Source: Magnetovibrio sp. (GTDB lineage Bacteria > Pseudomonadota > Alphaproteobacteria > Rhodospirillales > Magnetovibrionaceae). From it: DNA of 64,000 bases. The stretch's first letter is position 1. Every line of letters starts with the position of its first letter. The position numbers and the translations under genes were made by a program. Below are positions 60,769 through 64,000 of the stretch, in pieces. Under the pieces are notes generated by a model. It was not told the DNA's origin and ran no database searches. It saw only the letters and a program-made list of their open reading frames with translations. The DNA lies in NCBI GenBank assembly GCA_028281525.1, contig JANQJR010000035.1:124001-188000 (forward strand). Reading direction: 5' to 3'.

Positions 60769-61001
60769 TGTTTTTGTACGCCTTGCTTTCGCCGCTCCAG
60801 CTTGCGTTGTTGGACCAAGCGGTTCATTTCCGATTTGATGCGTGCGCGCTGGGCGGAATCGGCGGCGTGGGACAGACGTGCGGCGAATGCCGCGCGTTCT
60901 TCGGGCGTGAGCAGGTCTTTTTCCGATGCCTGGACGCTCGACGTAGACAACAAAGCACCCATGAGCGCCAGAGAGAGAAGAAAAAAGCGTGTATGTTTCA
61001 T
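60765..61001 (-). CDS. Small exported protein of unknown function
   Basis: 78 residues from the ATG at 60999-61001. A signal peptide (about 1-24, ending VQA) is followed by a charged helical tail (ERAAFAARLSHAADSAQRARI). It is coupled to the cupin gene. The tail resembles small periplasmic helical proteins, but I cannot name the family. Confidence 0.6.
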   Translation of the reverse strand: MKHTRFFLLSLALMGALLSTSSVQASEKDLLTPEERAAFAARLSHAADSAQRARIKSEMNRLVQQRKLERRKQGVQKQ

Positions 61002-61032
61002 GACCTTGAACATATCGAAGCGGGTCCCTGGG

Positions 61033-61842
61033 TCAACGTGCGCCGTCTTTGAGGCGGTCGAGGCGCAGGCGGTCGCGCTCGTCGCTCAAACGCCGGGCCG
61101 TCGCCAGCACCGCCATCAGCGCACCGATGGACGTGGTGCCGGCGATCAGAAACATGATGAGGATCTGGTATTTCACCGCTTCGGTGGGGTCGACGCCGGC
61201 GAGGATTTGCCCCGTCATCATACCGGGCAGGGAAATGATCCCCGCCGCCGACATGGCGTTGATGATCGGCATCAGGCCCGCGCGCATGGCCTCGCGCACG
61301 TAGGGGCGGAACGCGTCGCGCCGGGTGTGGCCGAGGGCGAGGCGCGCTTCGATGGCGATCTTTTCGCGCTTCAACGTGGCATTGAGCCGCTCCATCCCCA
61401 CCGACACGCCGGTCAAGGTGTTGCCCAGCATCATGCCGAGCAGCGGCAGGGCGAAACGCGGATCGTACCAGGGTTCCGGCCTGACCGCCGTGGTCAGCGC
61501 CAGGATGGTGACGATGCCGCCGGCCACGATCATCGACGTGGTGGCGATGGAGTAGCCCCATCCGCCTTTGAGTTTCAGGGTCTGGCGCGCGGTGACTTCG
61601 TAGCCCGCCAACATCACCATAACCAGCGCCGCCAAGCCGGTCCACCAGGGCGAGACCAGCGCGAACAGGATTTTCAGGACCATGCCGATGATGGTGAGTT
61701 GCACGGCGGTGCGCAACGCGGCGATGCCCAGCGACTTTTCCAGGCCCAGATTCATCGCCACCGACAACCCGCCCGCCAGCAACAGCAACACTGACGCGAT
61801 GGCCAAATCGATGTAGCCCAACTGAAGATAGACGCCGGTCAT
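61033..61842 (-). CDS. fetB: FetB-type ABC transporter permease
   Basis: 269 residues from the ATG at 61840-61842. About seven membrane spans; LGNTLTGVSVGMERLNATL and ISLPGMMTGQILAGVDPTEAVKYQI are FetB (UPF0014) signatures. With FetA it exports iron and helps resist oxidative stress. The start overlaps fetA (ATGA). Confidence 0.92.
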   Translation of the reverse strand: MTGVYLQLGYIDLAIASVLLLLAGGLSVAMNLGLEKSLGIAALRTAVQLTIIGMVLKILFALVSPWWTGLAALVMVMLAGYEVTARQTLKLKGGWGYSIATTSMIVAGGIVTILALTTAVRPEPWYDPRFALPLLGMMLGNTLTGVSVGMERLNATLKREKIAIEARLALGHTRRDAFRPYVREAMRAGLMPIINAMSAAGIISLPGMMTGQILAGVDPTEAVKYQILIMFLIAGTTSIGALMAVLATARRLSDERDRLRLDRLKDGAR

Positions 61843-62441
61843 GCGGATACCTCCGCCAATCGGCCGTCCGTCAAATTCAGGTGGCGGTTGCCCAGGCGCT
61901 CGGCTTGGTCCAGGTCGTGGGTGACGAACACGATGCCTAAGCCGTCTGCCGCGCAAGCCGTGATCAGCTTTTCGGCGCGGGCGACGTTGTCGGGGTCGAG
62001 GCCCGAGGTCGGCTCATCCAACAGCAGGACATCCGGCTTGTGCGCCACAGCCCGCACCAGGGCGAGGCGCTGGCGTTCTCCGGTCGACAGATTCTGGACT
62101 TGCCAGCCGAGCGCCGTGCTTTCCAGCCCAACTTGGTGCAGCGTGTCTTTGACGGTGCTGCGGCTCAGGCCTTCGAAGTGGGGCTCGACCGTGTCGGCCC
62201 ACCAGCCCGCATGCGCGGGCACGTACATCACCCGCTTGCGCCAAGCGGGCGCATCCATGTCGGTACGGGCCTGGTTGTGTAAAGTCAGCTTGCCATCGTT
62301 GGGGTCCAGGTCCGCGATGGCGCGCAGCAACAAAGACTTACCCGCGCCGCTGGGCCCGGTCAGCGCGGCGATGTCGCCTGCCTGGAGGTCTAGGTCGATG
62401 GGGCCCAAGGACAGGCGTTTTAATTGGCGCACGCACAGCAT
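61839..62441 (-). CDS. fetA: FetA-type ABC transporter ATPase
   Basis: 200 residues from the ATG at 62439-62441. Walker A GPSGAGKSL, signature LSTGERQRLALVRA, Walker B DVLLLDEPTSGLDP. It is small, as in FetA (YbbL). It forms the iron exporter with FetB. Confidence 0.9.
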   Translation of the reverse strand: MLCVRQLKRLSLGPIDLDLQAGDIAALTGPSGAGKSLLLRAIADLDPNDGKLTLHNQARTDMDAPAWRKRVMYVPAHAGWWADTVEPHFEGLSRSTVKDTLHQVGLESTALGWQVQNLSTGERQRLALVRAVAHKPDVLLLDEPTSGLDPDNVARAEKLITACAADGLGIVFVTHDLDQAERLGNRHLNLTDGRLAEVSA

Positions 62442-62591
62442 GGCAAAAGCCTTAGCACGGCGGTGAAACGCGGGGAAGGCCTGTCGGCATGACAACCGAA
62501 GCTGGCTTTGTTAGGCTGCCACCATGAGGGTGGTGCACGCGCGGGCGCAATCATGACGTATTTTTATAACGGCAAAAAAATCCATACGATC

Positions 62592-64000
62592 ATGTCTGGG
62601 GTGTTTCGTTTTGCTGTCGTCCTTGGCGTAGTCCTGGTGTTGCAAGGATGCGTGACAACACAAGAGGCGTCAGTTGGGCAGGGCTTCCACGAAACCTCAT
62701 CCGGTGAGAAGAGCACCGGTAAAGTGACGTTGTTCACCAGATACTACCACTGGAATATTCAGGCCCGCCATGACATTTCATCAGGCCAATTCGACAGCTG
62801 TTTCGGAAGCTTTGTGAATACGGAAAAAGCTTTTGTTGGCATTTTACTAGACCGACATTTGAACTTTAGTATTTCTATATACAACCCGCATTGGAAGTTT
62901 ACGCCCAATGAAGAGTATGTGGCTTCGTATGCCCTCAAGCATGGGCACATGTATTCAGATCATTGGAGAGCCTTTAATGAAGGGGGTATCTACAAGTCTT
63001 GGGGGCATAATGAGCATTCAAAATACATTTTAATCCGCGATGCCGAGTTCCTAAACGTAACGGTCAAAAGGATTACGACCAGGGTTGAGTTAGATCACGT
63101 GCCAGGACTGCTAAGGGGGCTCGAAAACTGTGTCAAAAAGTATAATGCTACGACCGAGGCGGCATCAGCCAATTCACCTGTGTTTGAGAAGGATTCAGCA
63201 TCGCGCAATCCATTCAAATTTGAAACAACAACAGGATCAAAAGGTTTACCTGAGAGGTTTTTTCGTGGATGGACGATTCTGACAACGCTTGAAGGTGAAA
63301 CGGGTGAATTCGAGAGCTGTATCGGCGCCTTTACATCTTCCGACGGCACAAGTTTCTCAATATTGATGGCTCCGGGCCGGGTTTATGGCATTGGTATGGA
63401 CAATCCGGAATGGACATTTTCTCCATCGAGGAAATATGACGTGGTTTATGCCATCGATTCCGGTGAAGCCATTTCAGATCGTTGGCAGGCATTTGACTAT
63501 AATGGCCTCTACAGAATCTGGAACGATCATGGCAGCGCTCATTTCAACAGACTTCGAAACGCGCGAGCGCTCAAGGTAAGCATTGGCGCAATTCGTTCCA
63601 ACATGCGGTTGGATGATATGAATGACTTGTTTCAAGAGCTTGAAAACTGCGTTGCGAAATATAGTTCTGAAACGGACACGGCTTCGGCAAATCCATTTGC
63701 ACCGAATTCCGAAACGGCCTCTGCCAATTCCACGAGTGGCGGGCAAACTTCAGACGAGGGCGCCACGGCCCAATACTGGGCTCAGCGCATGAATGGCTTT
63801 GCTGACGATATCTTGGAACATGCAAATTTGCCGGATACCACACGCATGCCTCTATCGGAATTGCCACGGGGGTTCGAATATATCGAAGCGGCTTGGAAAG
63901 GCCCGGGTGTTATCGGCGGGGTCTATCATAAGATGGGGGCGATCAGCCCTTATGTCGGCTCGACAATGGTATCTAGCCTAAGCGAAGCGTGTGACGGAAA
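62592..64000 (+). CDS. AT-rich lipoprotein with a duplicated domain (3' end outside the window)
   Basis: This rightward frame is open to the window edge, about 469 codons from the ATG at 62592 (an in-frame ATG at 62553 is possible). The signal ends VLVLQGCVTT, a lipobox. Two similar domains of about 110 residues follow: the first holds FDSCFGSF, WKFTPNEEYVASYAL, SDHWRAFNEGGIYKSW and ENCVKKY; the second FESCIGAF, WTFSPSRKYDVVYAI, SDRWQAFDYNGLYRIW and ENCVAKY. A Ser/Ala/Asn linker comes after. No known family. It is AT-richer than its neighbours, suggesting transfer. Confidence 0.7.
   Translation, partial: MSGVFRFAVVLGVVLVLQGCVTTQEASVGQGFHETSSGEKSTGKVTLFTRYYHWNIQARHDISSGQFDSCFGSFVNTEKAFVGILLDRHLNFSISIYNPHWKFTPNEEYVASYALKHGHMYSDHWRAFNEGGIYKSWGHNEHSKYILIRDAEFLNVTVKRITTRVELDHVPGLLRGLENCVKKYNATTEAASANSPVFEKDSASRNPFKFETTTGSKGLPERFFRGWTILTTLEGETGEFESCIGAFTSSDGTSFSILMAPGRVYGIGMDNPEWTFSPSRKYDVVYAIDSGEAISDRWQAFDYNGLYRIWNDHGSAHFNRLRNARALKVSIGAIRSNMRLDDMNDLFQELENCVAKYSSETDTASANPFAPNSETASANSTSGGQTSDEGATAQYWAQRMNGFADDILEHANLPDTTRMPLSELPRGFEYIEAAWKGPGVIGGVYHKMGAISPYVGSTMVSSLSEACDG

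Overview
The window is a 64 kb piece of a GC-rich proteobacterial chromosome. It is dominated by a nearly complete molybdenum nitrogen-fixation (nif) region, roughly 1-37000, followed by housekeeping and nutrient-acquisition genes. An alphaproteobacterium of the Rhodospirillales type is the best guess. The reasons are the DraT/DraG pair, the NifH type, the MaeB malic enzyme fused to a phosphotransacetylase domain, and the ArsR-methyltransferase gene upstream of metF and metH. This is an inference from gene content, not a phylogeny.

Nif region. rnfA-B-C (leftward, running off the left edge) diverge from nifL-nifA, a PAS histidine kinase, nifB, two ferredoxin genes, nifQ and draG. A leftward block then carries a hemerythrin, a SIR2-like protein and draT. 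Rightward again come nifH-D-K-T, a ferredoxin, a NifY/NafY-like gene, two poorly known genes, nifE-N-X, an RseC-like gene, the DUF269 and DUF683 nif genes, FdxB, a thioredoxin-like ferredoxin and an unknown gene. Next are apbE, a PhnD-like binding protein and a membrane histidine kinase, then iscA(nif)-nifU-nifS and nifV-cysE-TPR-nifW-nifZ-nifM-ferredoxin. Gene order closely recalls the Azotobacter vinelandii minor cluster (rnf/nifLA/nifB/fdxN/nifQ) joined to its major cluster (nifHDKTY, nifENX, iscA-nifUSV-cysE-nifWZM). DraT/DraG is added.

Regulation. Six clear sigma-54 (-24/-12) promoters can be read in front of nifL, nifB, nifH, nifE, iscA and nifV. Each has at least one exact TGT-N10-ACA NifA site 65-130 bp upstream. 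NifA has no cysteine after residue 265, so it lacks the oxygen-sensing cysteine cluster usual in alphaproteobacterial NifA; it is paired with a flavoprotein-type NifL instead. Nitrogenase would thus be controlled transcriptionally by NifL/NifA and post-translationally by DraT/DraG. Rnf (probably flavinylated by ApbE) and several ferredoxins would supply low-potential electrons.

Flank, 37000-64000. This holds a PaaI-type thioesterase, maeB, a TetR regulator, a metallophosphoesterase, a leftward phosphonate operon (phnD-C-E, a methyltransferase, phnA), a receiver-domain protein with a Glu at the phosphorylation position, a lipoprotein, a thioredoxin-like ferredoxin, ettA, a REP-like element, mlaA, an ArsR-methyltransferase with metF and metH, a small AT-rich orphan, an MmgE/PrpD protein, a second hemerythrin, a cupin, fetB-fetA, and at the right edge an AT-rich lipoprotein with a duplicated domain. 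I saw no tRNA, rRNA, CRISPR array, transposase or integrase.
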